Source: Chryseobacterium ginsenosidimutans
GTDB taxonomy: Bacteria; Bacteroidota; Bacteroidia; Flavobacteriales; Weeksellaceae
DNA: 64,000 bases
Assembly (NCBI RefSeq): GCF_030823405.1
Contig: NZ_JAUSXC010000001.1
Span: forward strand, 1,595,001 to 1,659,000
Reading direction: 5' to 3'
The first letter of the stretch is position 1. Each line of letters opens with the position of its first letter. The notes below the pieces were generated by a model. It ran no database searches, was not told the DNA's origin, and saw only the letters and a list, made by a program, of their open reading frames with translations. Positions 27,074 to 36,281 of the stretch are shown one piece after another. The position numbers and the translations under genes are program-made.

Positions 27074-28105
27074 TTGAAATTTTACAGGCTCACACTTGTC
27101 GCCTCTTGTCTTTTGACATTGGTGATGTTTCTATTAGTAATCATTTTCGATTCGCTAAAGGATATCTATTACAAAACTCCTTTTTTTAAAATAGGACTGT
27201 TCATCTGCCTTATCTTTATTTTTATTACCAATTATATAGTATTGGAACTGCTTTTTAATTATTATGGTAAGAAACAGGTTCGAGGGCTTTCGCAGCTCTT
27301 GCCGCAGGAAATTGTTCACGATAACGATGAAAATATTACCATTAAAGAATTGGGAGAACGATTTTCAGATCTTAATCAGCAGAAAGTTACCGAACTAGAT
27401 ATGATGAAGGAAATGGAAAGCTATCGTAAAGAATACATAGGAAACGTTTCTCATGAACTTAAAACACCATTGTTTTCAATTCAGGGTTATGTTGAAACTT
27501 TGCAGGATGGCGGTGTTGATAATCTTATAATCCGGGATAAATATTTAGATAGAATTGATAAATCTGTAGAAAGGCTCATTGCAATTGTTACAGATTTGGA
27601 TATGATCAACAGGCTTGAAGCAGGCGAAATTAATCTTACCGTTTCAAAATTTGATGTTAATCTGTTAATTAAGGAGATTTTTGATCTTCTCGACCTCGAA
27701 GCAGAAAAGCACAACACCACATTACAGATTCAGACTTTACACCCGCAAATTTGGGTGGATGCAGACAAACAGAAGATTTCACAGGTTTTTATTAACCTTG
27801 TTTCAAATGCTATTCATTATGCGAACAGGCAGGAAGCAAAAGTGGTTGTAAAAACAAGCATTCTGAAAAATAAAGTTTTAATAGAGGTCATAGATAACGG
27901 AATGGGAATAAAACCCGAAAGTTTACCAAGGATTTTCGAAAGATTCTATCGTGTGGAAACCAGCAGAAGCCGAAGAGAAGGCGGTTCTGGACTTGGTTTG
28001 GCGATCGTAAAGCATATACTGGAAGCCCATAACGAAAACATTACAGTAGAGAGTGTATACCTCGAAGGAACTAAGTTCAGCTTTATGCTTGAAAAAAGTA
28101 AATAA
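27074..28105 (+). CDS. PhoR-like sensor histidine kinase
   Basis: This 343-residue kinase has two transmembrane helices near residues 5-25 and 38-58 with only a short loop between them, so it has no real periplasmic sensor. A linker leads to the HisKA domain with His127 in NVSHELKTPLFS, and the ATPase domain has NLVSNAIHY, DNGMGIKPESLPRIFERFYR and GGSGLGLAIVKHIL. The start is TTG at 27074, because no ATG lies at the head of the first helix. It phosphorylates the regulator encoded 56 bases upstream. The lack of a sensor domain suits PhoR-type kinases that sense through transporters. Confidence 0.85.
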   Translation: MKFYRLTLVASCLLTLVMFLLVIIFDSLKDIYYKTPFFKIGLFICLIFIFITNYIVLELLFNYYGKKQVRGLSQLLPQEIVHDNDENITIKELGERFSDLNQQKVTELDMMKEMESYRKEYIGNVSHELKTPLFSIQGYVETLQDGGVDNLIIRDKYLDRIDKSVERLIAIVTDLDMINRLEAGEINLTVSKFDVNLLIKEIFDLLDLEAEKHNTTLQIQTLHPQIWVDADKQKISQVFINLVSNAIHYANRQEAKVVVKTSILKNKVLIEVIDNGMGIKPESLPRIFERFYRVETSRSRREGGSGLGLAIVKHILEAHNENITVESVYLEGTKFSFMLEKSK

Positions 28106-28157
28106 TTGTTGCAAAATGTAAGGAAAAAAAATATTGTAAAAAATCCCGAAATATTTT

Positions 28158-28186
28158 TTTGTCACATCTCATTTATTTTATATTTG
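28158..28186 (+). promoter_or_regulatory. Full promoter of the pRiA4b ORF-3-like gene
   Basis: TTTG (28158-28161) and TATATTTG (28179-28186) with a 17-base spacer match both Bacteroidota promoter elements; the ATG follows 48 bases later. Confidence 0.55.
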
Positions 28187-28234
28187 CAACAGAGATTTAT
28201 CATAATAACAAAGGCAAAAAGTAATTAAAAACTG

Positions 28235-28831
28235 ATGGTTTATAAAATCCGCGTAATATTAGATGCGAAAGAAGATATTTTCCGAGATATCGAAGTTAAA
28301 GGGAAACAGACGCTATGGAACTTACATTTGGGCATTAAAAGTGCTTTCAGCTTGCAGGGAGACGAGCTTTCTACTTTTAATCTGCTGGAAGAAGACGGAA
28401 CGATAGTAAAAGGTGTTCCGTTGGAAGATATGAGTGATGATGGTGATGGCGAAATTATGTCGGATGTATATATCGATGAAGCTTTCGAAAATGTGGGAGA
28501 TAAAGCTCAGTTCCAATATGGGCTTCTTGACCTTTGGGAGTTTTTCTGTGAATTGGTAGAAATTATCGACGAAACAAAAGGAGTTAATTATCCGATTACA
28601 GTTTACAGATTTGGAAACGTTCCTTTGAAAGCGCCAAGCAAAAGTAGCACAGGAGGATCTAAAAAGAAATCGACAATGCCTTTAATAGATGATGATTTTG
28701 GTTTTGAAGACGATTTCGCAGTAACTACAAGCTTTGAAGATGAAGACGAAGATAATTTTGATGATGAGGAAGAAGAAAGCTACGATGATGATGTTTTTGA
28801 AGACGAAGATGATAGCGATGACGAAAGATAA
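28235..28831 (+). CDS. Plasmid pRiA4b ORF-3 family protein with acidic tail
   Basis: This 198-residue soluble protein starts with a pRiA4b ORF-3-like/IS1096 TnpR-like domain (residues about 1-130: VYKIRVILDAKEDIFRDIEV, TLWNLHLGIKSAF, YGLLDLWEFFCELVEI). The last 50 residues are almost entirely Asp and Glu with a few Phe and Ser. Despite the family name it need not be mobile; such proteins are single-copy chromosomal genes in flavobacteria. The function is unknown. The acidic tail could bind basic proteins or divalent metals. Confidence 0.75.
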   Translation: MVYKIRVILDAKEDIFRDIEVKGKQTLWNLHLGIKSAFSLQGDELSTFNLLEEDGTIVKGVPLEDMSDDGDGEIMSDVYIDEAFENVGDKAQFQYGLLDLWEFFCELVEIIDETKGVNYPITVYRFGNVPLKAPSKSSTGGSKKKSTMPLIDDDFGFEDDFAVTTSFEDEDEDNFDDEEEESYDDDVFEDEDDSDDER

Positions 28832-28856
28832 TCTGCAGACATTTTAAAAAATATAT

Positions 28857-28887
28857 AGCCCTGAATAAACATTCGGGGCTTTTTTAT
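28857..28887 (+). terminator. Intrinsic terminator
   Basis: AGCCCTGAAT pairs with ATTCGGGGCT (one G-T pair) around AAAC and is followed by six Ts. Confidence 0.85.
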
Positions 28888-29004
28888 GCAATTATTAAAA
28901 AAAGAAAGTAAGTTATTGTCATTTCGGTGAAGAATAAATCTTAGTATTTACATATATTGTCAAAAATTGATACTTACCATTCACATATTTAAAACACAAT
29001 TTCC

Positions 29005-29012
29005 TACATTTG
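29005..29012 (+). promoter_or_regulatory. -7 promoter element (amylase)
   Basis: TACATTTG matches TAnnTTTG and ends 14 bases before the ATG at 29027, which supports that start over one further upstream. Confidence 0.45.
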
Positions 29013-29026
29013 TTAAAACAGAATTA

Positions 29027-30376
29027 ATGAAAAAATTAATTTTATTAGCTTTAATTGGTATTGGGATTATCTCCTGTACTACTCAAAATGCCACAAAAAA
29101 CATGATGGATTTACCTAAAGACTGGAAACATACTACAAATATTTACGAAGTAAACGTAAGACAATATACTCAGGAAGGAACCTTCAAAGCATTCGAAAAA
29201 GAAATGCCGAGATTAAAATCAATGGGAGTAAGAACTCTTTGGTTTATGCCAATTACCCCAATTGCTCAGGAAAATAAAAAAGGAAGTCTGGGAAGCCCTT
29301 ATGCTGCTTCCGATTATACTTCTATCAATCCCGAATTCGGAACTCTGAACGATTTTATACATCTTGTGAATGAAGCTCACAGACTAGGATTCAAAGTAAT
29401 CATTGACTGGGTGGCCAATCATACAGGCTGGGATCATGTCTGGACAAAAACTCACCCGGAATTTTATTTAAAAGATCCGGACGGAGGATTTCATCGCGCT
29501 TCAGGAATGGATGATATTATCGAATTGGATTACAAAAATCAAGAAATGCGTCTTGCAATGATTGATGCAATGAAATATTGGGTAAAAGAGACCAATATAG
29601 ACGGCTTCAGATGTGATCTGGCTTCTTGGGTTGAAGTTGATTTCTGGCAACAGGCCCGTCCTGAAGTAGAAAAAGTAAAACCGCTTTTCTGGTTAGGTGA
29701 ATTTGATGAGCTGGAAAGCCCGGAATACGGAAAAGTCTTCGACGCAAGCTATTCGTGGAAATGGATGCATAAATCTGCAGATTATTTTCAGAAAAACGAA
29801 CCGCTTCAGGAATTAAAAGATCTTTTAAGGAAATATTCAGAGATTGGTGACAATTCAATGAGAGCCTGGTTTACGACAAATCACGACGAAAATTCTTGGA
29901 ACGGAACAGAATACGAAAAATACGGAGTCATTACAAAACCTATGGCAGTATTCTCTGCAACTTGGAATGGCGTTCCTTTGTTATATTCTGGTCAGGAATT
30001 GCCCAATATGAAACGTCTTGAGTTTTTTGAAAAAGATACCATAAAATGGACAAATAATTATCAGGTTGCAGATTTCTATAAAACTTTATTAAATTTAAAA
30101 GCGTCAAACCCGGCTTTAAGAGGAGGAGATTCAAATGTGGTAACTTATCTTTTAAATACAACAGCCAACGATAAAATCTTAGCCTACATCAGGAAAAATG
30201 GAAATAATGAGGTTTTAGTTGTATTAAATATGTCGAAAGAACATGTTGATTTTACCATTGAAGATGAAAATTTATCAGGATCTTTTAAAAATGTTTTTGA
30301 TAAGACGAAGAGGAATTTTAATGATGGAAAAGGTTTTAATTTCAGCGTTTCAGATTACGCAGTATTTGAAAAATAA
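29027..30376 (+). CDS. GH13 alpha-amylase-family lipoprotein
   Basis: With the ATG at 29027 this is a 449-residue lipoprotein (signal ALIGIGIISC). An upstream start at 28967 would put 20 residues before the signal and is rejected. The (beta/alpha)8 barrel shows the four GH13 regions in order: DWVANHTGWDH, DGFRCDLASWVEVDFW (nucleophile Asp), WLGEFDELESPEYG (acid Glu) and TTNHDENSW (transition-state Asp). It hydrolyses or transfers alpha-glucans, probably in the periplasm or on the outer membrane. No SusC/D-like genes are adjacent, so it stands alone. Confidence 0.9.
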   Translation: MKKLILLALIGIGIISCTTQNATKNMMDLPKDWKHTTNIYEVNVRQYTQEGTFKAFEKEMPRLKSMGVRTLWFMPITPIAQENKKGSLGSPYAASDYTSINPEFGTLNDFIHLVNEAHRLGFKVIIDWVANHTGWDHVWTKTHPEFYLKDPDGGFHRASGMDDIIELDYKNQEMRLAMIDAMKYWVKETNIDGFRCDLASWVEVDFWQQARPEVEKVKPLFWLGEFDELESPEYGKVFDASYSWKWMHKSADYFQKNEPLQELKDLLRKYSEIGDNSMRAWFTTNHDENSWNGTEYEKYGVITKPMAVFSATWNGVPLLYSGQELPNMKRLEFFEKDTIKWTNNYQVADFYKTLLNLKASNPALRGGDSNVVTYLLNTTANDKILAYIRKNGNNEVLVVLNMSKEHVDFTIEDENLSGSFKNVFDKTKRNFNDGKGFNFSVSDYAVFEK

Positions 30377-30394
30377 AAAAGAAATCTCTTAATA

Positions 30395-30417
30395 AAACAG
30401 GATATTACGTCCTGTTT
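30395..30417 (+). terminator. Probable terminator after the amylase gene
   Basis: AAACAGGA pairs with TCCTGTTT around seven bases; the tail is only moderately T-rich. Confidence 0.5.
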
Positions 30418-30446
30418 CTATTATCTTCAATATTAAATTTACTTAA

Positions 30447-30454
30447 TACATTTG
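30447..30454 (+). promoter_or_regulatory. -7 promoter element (GreA-like gene)
   Basis: TACATTTG matches TAnnTTTG; a transcription start about seven bases later fits the ATG at 30480 better than the ATG at 30468. Confidence 0.45.
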
Positions 30455-30479
30455 AACCATTTGTCAAATGAAACAGCTT

Positions 30480-30920
30480 ATGGAGAAATCAAAAATTTTA
30501 GAAATTGTAAGAAATAAAATCATAGAAAAAATTCAGAAGTTTGAAAATCTGATTGCAGAGACAAGAGCTTCAAGCAATGACACTAAAAGCTCGATGGGCG
30601 ACAAATATGAGACAGGTCGTGAGATGCTTCAACAGGAAATTAATAATCTGCAAAGACAGCTGAATGAGACTTTAGGGCAGCAGTCATTAATTCATAAAAT
30701 TAATGGTGAGCCATCATTAAAAGTACAAAATGGAGCTTTAGTGAAAACAGACAAAGGGTTATTCTATATTTCTGCTTCGATTGGAGAAATTGTTCTTGAA
30801 AATCAGAAAATAATGACCGTCTCAGCAGAATCTCCTTTGGTGAAAGCAATGGCAGGATTAAGTAAAGGACAGGTTTTTTCTATTAATAATGTAAATCAGA
30901 CAGTTGAAGAAGTTTGGTAA
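30480..30920 (+). CDS. GreA/GreB-like coiled-coil protein
   Basis: This 146-residue soluble protein has an N-terminal coiled coil (residues about 1-70, with SSMGDKYETGREMLQQEIN) and a C-terminal FKBP-like domain (SAESPLVKAMAGLSKGQVFS) like that of Gre transcript-cleavage factors. Flavobacterial copies are often annotated as 3-oxoacyl-ACP synthase, which the sequence does not support: no thiolase motifs are present. The acidic pair at the tip of the Gre coiled coil is not obvious, so cleavage stimulation is uncertain. It may instead bind RNA polymerase's secondary channel, as Rnk or DksA do. ATG 30468 is an alternative start. Confidence 0.7.
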   Translation: MEKSKILEIVRNKIIEKIQKFENLIAETRASSNDTKSSMGDKYETGREMLQQEINNLQRQLNETLGQQSLIHKINGEPSLKVQNGALVKTDKGLFYISASIGEIVLENQKIMTVSAESPLVKAMAGLSKGQVFSINNVNQTVEEVW

Positions 30921-30936
30921 GAAAGCTATTTATTTT

Positions 30937-31659
30937 TCAGAAACTTTTCCCGCTGATATATTCCATTAATGTGTCTTTGTAGTTGGGAGCAATAGCGATT
31001 TGTTGTTCACCAATCACAATGTGATTTCTTTCAATAGCTTCTATTTTATCAAGAGAAATAATGTAAGAACGATGAATTCTCATAAAATTTTCTGACGGAA
31101 GCTCTTCTTCCAGTTTCTTTAAACTCATTAATGTAAGAATAGGCTTCGGTTGATCTTTTAGGAAAATTTTTACATAATCTTTTAATCCTTCAATGAAAAG
31201 AATTTCAGAAAAATTGATTTTTATTTGCTTGTATTCAGATTTTATAAAAAAGAATTCCTGTTTTTTTTCTGTCTTTTCTAAATTTGACTGAAGGTTTTCA
31301 AAATGATTTCGGGCTTTTGTTGCCGCATTCAGAAATTCGGTATAATCGAATGGTTTTAAAAGATAATCTAATGCGTTAACCTTATATCCTTCAATAGCAT
31401 ACTGATCAAACGCTGTGGTGAAAATTACTTTACTTTTCTGTGGTAAAAGTTTCGAAAATTCCAATCCTGTTAAATCCGGCATTTGAATATCAAGAAAAAA
31501 AAGGTCAATGCCTTTTTCATCTTCCAGCTTCTGCATGGCTTCAATAGCGCTGCTGCATTTAGCTTTAAGCTCTAAAAAAGGTGTTTTCAGAACATAACTT
31601 TCGATTAAGCTAAGAGCCATCGGTTCGTCATCAGCAATTAGGCAGGTCAGTTTTCTCAT
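30937..31659 (-). CDS. LytTR-family response regulator
   Basis: This 240-residue regulator has a receiver domain (residues 1-120; phospho-Asp in LFFLDIQMPDLTG, Lys in DYLLKPFDYTEF). Its LytTR DNA-binding domain (about 140-240) has FFIKSEYKQIKINFSEILFI, FMRIHRSYIISLDKIE and ending KDTLMEYI. Its start lies one base after the stop of the kinase gene at 31661, a tight two-gene operon. LytTR regulators bind direct repeats upstream of target genes. The targets are unknown, and cell-envelope or metabolite responses are usual. Confidence 0.9.
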   Translation of the reverse strand: MRKLTCLIADDEPMALSLIESYVLKTPFLELKAKCSSAIEAMQKLEDEKGIDLFFLDIQMPDLTGLEFSKLLPQKSKVIFTTAFDQYAIEGYKVNALDYLLKPFDYTEFLNAATKARNHFENLQSNLEKTEKKQEFFFIKSEYKQIKINFSEILFIEGLKDYVKIFLKDQPKPILTLMSLKKLEEELPSENFMRIHRSYIISLDKIEAIERNHIVIGEQQIAIAPNYKDTLMEYISGKSF

Positions 31660-31660
31660 G

Positions 31661-32686
31661 TCAATTTGTTATAATTTTCACTTCCGCAATATACATTCCG
31701 GTGTTGAGGTGAGAATGAAATTCGTGTTTTTCCGGATATAGCAAATTAAGTCTTTTTTTAAGATTTTCAACTCCGATTCCTGAACCGCTTTTGTCGGCAT
31801 CTGTTTTCGGAAAATTAGAATTGGAAGCCGTAAAATGAATTTCACTCTTTATAATTTCCATTTTAAAATGAATATCAGAATGCTGTGTTGCAGAAATTCC
31901 GTGTTTAAAAGCATTTTCAACGATTGAAATAAAAAGCAGTGGTGCGATTTTTATTTCAGGAATTATTTTCGGAAAATTGATGTACACTTTTGTATTATCG
32001 TTCAGTCTCAGCGACATCAGTTCGATATATTTATTCAAAAATTCCACTTCTTCAGAAAGGCTTATTTTCTCAACATCGGTTTTGTACAACAGATGTCGCA
32101 TCAGCTTGCTTAAACTATGAATGCTCTGTTTCGCTTTATCCGGCGCAAAATCGATTAAAGAATAAATATTGTTTAAAGAATTAAAGAAAAAATGCGGCTG
32201 TAGTTGATATTTAAGATGCTGAAGCTCGGATTGCAATTTTATATTATCGGCTTCGATTTTCATTTCTTCGGCTTTCTGTATTTTTTTTCCGGCATTAATG
32301 GCAATAGAAAATGCTACCGGAATCATGTAAATAAGCGTATCCATAAAATAGAATAATGCAGCAGGAGGTCTTCTGTATAAATGGTTGCGCCGATCAGGTT
32401 CGAGCCAGCTGAAAATTTGATTTTTAACAAATATCAATACTAGGATCATAGATAGATTGATAATGAAAAACCATACCTTTTTATCACCAAAAAAGTATTT
32501 TAACAGATAATTATAGTTAGCGTAAAAAACTAGGGCAAGGAAAATAAGCTGCAGCCAAAAGCGTCGGAAAAGATCTTTCCAGTCTGCATCCGAACCGACA
32601 GAGAATGCTGCCGGAAGGAAGAATAAAACCAACCATATTAAGATGTGAAGGCTGATTTCAACATTTTTATTTTTTAGATTGACCAT
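31661..32686 (-). CDS. LytS/YehU-type sensor histidine kinase
   Basis: This 341-residue protein has four likely transmembrane helices in residues 10-135. A coiled stretch leads to the His_kinase domain with the phospho-His in QLQPHFFFNSLNNIYSLID (about 165-185), and an HATPase_c domain with SIVENAFKHG and a GSGIGVENLKKRL loop. It has no periplasmic domain, so the membrane bundle itself is the sensor. It is the partner of the LytTR regulator that follows one base later. The stimulus is unknown. Confidence 0.88.
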   Translation of the reverse strand: MVNLKNKNVEISLHILIWLVLFFLPAAFSVGSDADWKDLFRRFWLQLIFLALVFYANYNYLLKYFFGDKKVWFFIINLSMILVLIFVKNQIFSWLEPDRRNHLYRRPPAALFYFMDTLIYMIPVAFSIAINAGKKIQKAEEMKIEADNIKLQSELQHLKYQLQPHFFFNSLNNIYSLIDFAPDKAKQSIHSLSKLMRHLLYKTDVEKISLSEEVEFLNKYIELMSLRLNDNTKVYINFPKIIPEIKIAPLLFISIVENAFKHGISATQHSDIHFKMEIIKSEIHFTASNSNFPKTDADKSGSGIGVENLKKRLNLLYPEKHEFHSHLNTGMYIAEVKIITN

Positions 32687-32861
32687 TTCTGCAGCCTTAA
32701 ACTTTAAAATTTATATTTTTTTAAACCTTCGAAAAATCTTAATCTATGGAACTTTTCAAGAAGTGAATTTAGAATTTTTTCTACCATTTCTTTTACATTT
32801 TTATATTCTAATGATTTTTTCATATCTCAATACATGATAGATTTACCTTATCTGCTTTTTC

Positions 32862-33135
32862 TTGCAGGATTACCGTTCGGAAAATGCACAGACTCCAAAT
32901 AACAATGAAACCATTATTATAACGAACCTTCCAGCAAAATATTTGATGTTGAAAATCTCCAATAATTTCTGTTTATCTACAATGACAGCACTAATTAAAT
33001 CTTATCACAAGGCGAAGTTCTTATATACCGGCAAGAATATCAAAAGTATTAGACGAACAGCCTGATTTTATAGAAGTATTGCTTTTTTCTATCGTTACAG
33101 ATTTTTATTTTCCAATTATAAAAGAACTTTTTTAA
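32862..33135 (+). pseudogene. Probable decayed coding fragment
   Basis: The 505-base gap before thyA has no intact gene. One frame encodes ITNLPAKYLMLKISNN up to a stop at 33063-33065, while another frame overlaps its end and reads ISKVLDEQPDFIEVLLFSIV followed by TDFYFPIIKELF and a stop near 33135. The switch of protein-like sequence between frames near 33010-33040 suggests a frameshifted relic. The family is not recognised. This could still be chance in AT-rich DNA. Confidence 0.35.
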
Positions 33136-33192
33136 TTTTAAAATCCTTTATTTTGCAAAAATCAATAGCGGTTACGAATAAAATTTAGGGAG

Positions 33193-33987
33193 ATGCAAAA
33201 TTACTTAGACCTTTTACAACATATTTTAGATAACGGAACAGAAAAAACCGACAGAACAGGAACGGGAACAAAGAGTATTTTCGGATATCAGTTGAGGTAT
33301 GATTTGTCAAAAGGTTTTCCTTTGGTGACAACGAAAAAAGTGCATTTAAAATCTATTATTTATGAATTGCTTTGGTTTTTAAAAGGTGATACCAACATTA
33401 AATATTTAAAAGATAACGGCGTTTCAATCTGGGACGAATGGGCAAATGAAAATGGTGATTTAGGTCCTGTTTATGGTGCACAATGGAGAAGCTGGAACGG
33501 AGCAGACGGAAAAATTGTTGATCAGATTACAGAAGTGATCGATCAGATCAAGAAAAATCCTGATTCTCGAAGACTAATCGTTTCTGCCTGGAATGTTGCG
33601 GAAATTCCGAACATGGCTTTGGCACCTTGTCATGCATTATTTCAGTTTTATGTAGCAGACGGAAAATTATCGCTTCAACTGTATCAGAGAAGTGCCGATG
33701 TTTTTCTGGGAGTTCCCTTCAATATTGCGAGCTATGCATTGTTATTGATGATGGTTGCACAGGTTTGTGATCTGGAAGTTGGCGATTATGTTCATAGTTT
33801 CGGAGATGTTCATATTTACAATAATCATTTTGAGCAGGTAAACAAACAACTTTCGAGAGAAACAAGACCTCTACCGACCATGAAATTAAATCCTGAAATT
33901 AAAGATATTTTTAATTTTGATTTTGAAGATTTTACATTGGAAAATTATGATCCGCATCCGGGAATTAAAGCACCTGTTGCGATTTAA
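33193..33987 (+). CDS. thyA: Thymidylate synthase
   Basis: This 264-residue enzyme, the same length as E. coli ThyA, methylates dUMP to dTMP with methylene-tetrahydrofolate. Signatures are the folate and phosphate site [14 protein letters not shown] near residues 20-33, the catalytic Cys146 in [14 protein letters not shown], and the dUMP-binding [17 protein letters not shown]. The ATG lies in GGGAGATG, a rare case here of a purine-rich stretch before the start. The stop overlaps the start of the next lipoprotein gene by one base (TAATG), so the two are translationally coupled. No dihydrofolate reductase gene is adjacent. Confidence 0.96.
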   Translation: MQNYLDLLQHILDNGTEKTDRTGTGTKSIFGYQLRYDLSKGFPLVTTKKVHLKSIIYELLWFLKGDTNIKYLKDNGVSIWDEWANENGDLGPVYGAQWRSWNGADGKIVDQITEVIDQIKKNPDSRRLIVSAWNVAEIPNMALAPCHALFQFYVADGKLSLQLYQRSADVFLGVPFNIASYALLLMMVAQVCDLEVGDYVHSFGDVHIYNNHFEQVNKQLSRETRPLPTMKLNPEIKDIFNFDFEDFTLENYDPHPGIKAPVAI

Positions 33988-34898
33988 TGAAGTCATATCA
34001 AATTTTAATTCTAACATGTTGTATTTCTTTTCTTTTTAGTTGTAAAAAAGAGAATAAAGTAGATTATGCAAATGTTATAGAAGCTTTTGACAATTCCAAA
34101 GATGCTGTTTTTGATACATTAACAGTTCCTGAACATTTAAGAAATATTGTAAAGCATATTTCTGATATTAATACATATCAAACTGAAAGTATTGGAAAAG
34201 GAATTGAGAAGCCTGTCAATTTTGAAAATTTTAAAAAGTTAGTTGAAGTAGCTTCCGACGATGAATTATTATCACTTTTGAATAATAAAAACAAGGCCGT
34301 AGCTGTTTATGCATCCGTTGGGCTCTTGGATAGAAAGCCTGAACTTTTAGATAGGATTTTTCAGAATTTTTTGAATTTAAAAACTAAAATTCACACAGAA
34401 AATGGTTGTATTGTCGAAGATCAAAATCCGGCAGAACCTTTGTATCGTGCCTATTTTCGTTCTTTAAATTGTAAAGATTTACGAACTGATTTGATGTTAC
34501 AAAAATTAGACAGTTTAATAATATTTAATCCAAATTCTCCAGAAAGCCTTTTACAGGAGGCTTTCAGATATAAAATTTACTCCAAAAGTTATCGAAAGCG
34601 AATTGAATATTTAGCGTTTAAAGATCATAATATTGAGGCAGTAAGATATCTCACTCATTGGCATAAAGGGGATTATGTGGATGGTCTACAAAAAGAACTT
34701 ATTTCAATTATTGAAAACGATTCTGTATTGTATGATAAGAAAATATTTTTATCGGAATTATTATCTTTCAGAAATCCTGAAAATAAGAAATTTATTCTTG
34801 GTTATATTAAAAGGGATACCCTATTTAGAGACAATGTCGAAATACTAAGACAGTTGGAATATAACGGAATTTTCCCTGATGAATATCCTACCAAATAA
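33987..34898 (+). CDS. Hypothetical lipoprotein coupled to thyA
   Basis: This 303-residue protein has a lipoprotein signal ending SFLFSC, with KKE after the Cys. The remainder is mostly helical, with a HEAT/TPR-like rhythm: NKNKAVAVYASVGLLDRKPE, SPESLLQEAFRYKI and DKKIFLSELLSFRNPENKKF. No enzymatic motif was recognised. It overlaps the thyA stop codon by one base, although a lipoprotein has no clear link to nucleotide synthesis. It ends 59 bases before the serine hydrolase gene. Confidence 0.65.
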   Translation: MKSYQILILTCCISFLFSCKKENKVDYANVIEAFDNSKDAVFDTLTVPEHLRNIVKHISDINTYQTESIGKGIEKPVNFENFKKLVEVASDDELLSLLNNKNKAVAVYASVGLLDRKPELLDRIFQNFLNLKTKIHTENGCIVEDQNPAEPLYRAYFRSLNCKDLRTDLMLQKLDSLIIFNPNSPESLLQEAFRYKIYSKSYRKRIEYLAFKDHNIEAVRYLTHWHKGDYVDGLQKELISIIENDSVLYDKKIFLSELLSFRNPENKKFILGYIKRDTLFRDNVEILRQLEYNGIFPDEYPTK

Positions 34899-34957
34899 AA
34901 CTTTCTAAATGTAACAAAGTAAACTCTCTTACTACTCATTGATGAAACTTCAGTAGT

Positions 34958-36277
34958 ATGTTAAAAAAGTTACTATTTCTTACGACGATAAGCATTTCAA
35001 GTGTCGCTTTTTCTCAAAATAATGTGAAAGAAAAGCTTGTAAATTACTTTGATTCTCTGTTTGTACATCATAAAGTGATGGGAAGTTTTGCGATTGCAGA
35101 AAATAATCAGCCGACTTTTCAAAAAGTTGTAGGATTTGCTGATGTAGAAAAAAATCAAAAAGCCAATATCAACACACAATATCGTATTGGTTCGATCAGT
35201 AAAACTTTTACAGCAGTTTTGGTCATGAAAGCCGTTGAAGATAAAAAGCTTTCTTTAGACAAAAAACTATCAGACTTTTATCCTGAAATTCCAAATGCAG
35301 ATAAAATTACCATTGAAAATTTGTTGCAACACAGAACAGGGATTCACAATCTGACAAACGAAGCAGAATATTGGCAATACAATACGAAAACTCAGACAGA
35401 AAGCAGTTTAGTTGATATTATTAAAAAATATAAAAGTGATTTTGAGCCTGGTTCGAAACACGAATATAGCAATTCAAATTACATTTTGCTAGGTTTTATT
35501 CTTGAAAAGGTGTACAAAAAACCGTACGCTGAATTAATTAAGAATAAAATTGCAAGACCTTTAAAATTAGCATTAACGGAAGTTGGAGGAAAAATAGACA
35601 CCTCAAAAAATCAGGCAAAATCGTATCAATATACCAACGGAACATATGACGTTTCATCCGAAACAGATATGAGTATTCCGATTGGGGCAGGGAATATTAT
35701 CTCAACGCCTACAGAACTTTTAAAATTTATTCTTGGTTTGGAACAGGGAAAACTGATCAAAAAAGAAAGTCTGGGAAAAATGAAAAATTTTATTGATGGT
35801 TATGGTTACGGACTGGTGAAAGTTCCTTTTGATAGATATTGGGGATACGGACATACCGGCGGAATTGATAAATTCGGTTCGGTATTGTTTTATTTCCCGG
35901 ATTTGAAAATTGCCACAGCTTTCAGTACCAATCAATCCGATATGGATACCAACGAAATTTCCATTAAAATGATAGAAACAGCAATGGGGAAAGATTTTGA
36001 AATGCCCAGTTTCAAAACATTAGAAATTTCGGAAAATGAACTTCAGAAATATGTAGGAATTTATTCTAGTAAAGACATTCCTTTAAAAATTAATATCTTT
36101 ATTAAGGACAAAAAATTAATGGCACAGGCAACAGGGCAGGGTGCATTTCCTTTGGAAGCAACTTCTAATACAAGCTTTAAATTTGATACAGCAAAAATTG
36201 TAATCGACTTTTATCCTGCAAAAAATCAGTTTGTCATTATACAGGGTGGAACAAAAAATACCTTCACAAAAGAATAA
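34958..36277 (+). CDS. Serine beta-lactamase-like hydrolase (class C/DD-peptidase fold)
   Basis: This 439-residue protein has a signal peptide ending SSVAFSQ and a Beta-lactamase (PF00144) domain. The catalytic set is visible: SISK (Ser79 to Lys82), YSN in HEYSNSNYILLG, and HTGG in GYGHTGGIDKFG. A C-terminal domain of about 90 residues follows (ISENELQKYVGIYSSKDIPL), as in esterase and D-aminopeptidase relatives. It could be a peptidase, esterase or low-activity beta-lactamase; homologs rarely give resistance. Exported to the periplasm. Confidence 0.85.
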   Translation: MLKKLLFLTTISISSVAFSQNNVKEKLVNYFDSLFVHHKVMGSFAIAENNQPTFQKVVGFADVEKNQKANINTQYRIGSISKTFTAVLVMKAVEDKKLSLDKKLSDFYPEIPNADKITIENLLQHRTGIHNLTNEAEYWQYNTKTQTESSLVDIIKKYKSDFEPGSKHEYSNSNYILLGFILEKVYKKPYAELIKNKIARPLKLALTEVGGKIDTSKNQAKSYQYTNGTYDVSSETDMSIPIGAGNIISTPTELLKFILGLEQGKLIKKESLGKMKNFIDGYGYGLVKVPFDRYWGYGHTGGIDKFGSVLFYFPDLKIATAFSTNQSDMDTNEISIKMIETAMGKDFEMPSFKTLEISENELQKYVGIYSSKDIPLKINIFIKDKKLMAQATGQGAFPLEATSNTSFKFDTAKIVIDFYPAKNQFVIIQGGTKNTFTKE

Positions 36278-36281
36278 AATA

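Noticed and set aside
28235..28831. Insertion sequence suggested by the IS1096/pRiA4b family name
   Set aside because: No transposase gene, terminal inverted repeats or target duplication are visible; the gene has its own promoter and terminator like an ordinary chromosomal gene.
30480..30920. 3-oxoacyl-ACP synthase, a label often given to this family
   Set aside because: The protein is 146 residues with a coiled coil and a Gre-like C-terminal domain; no ketosynthase motifs are present.
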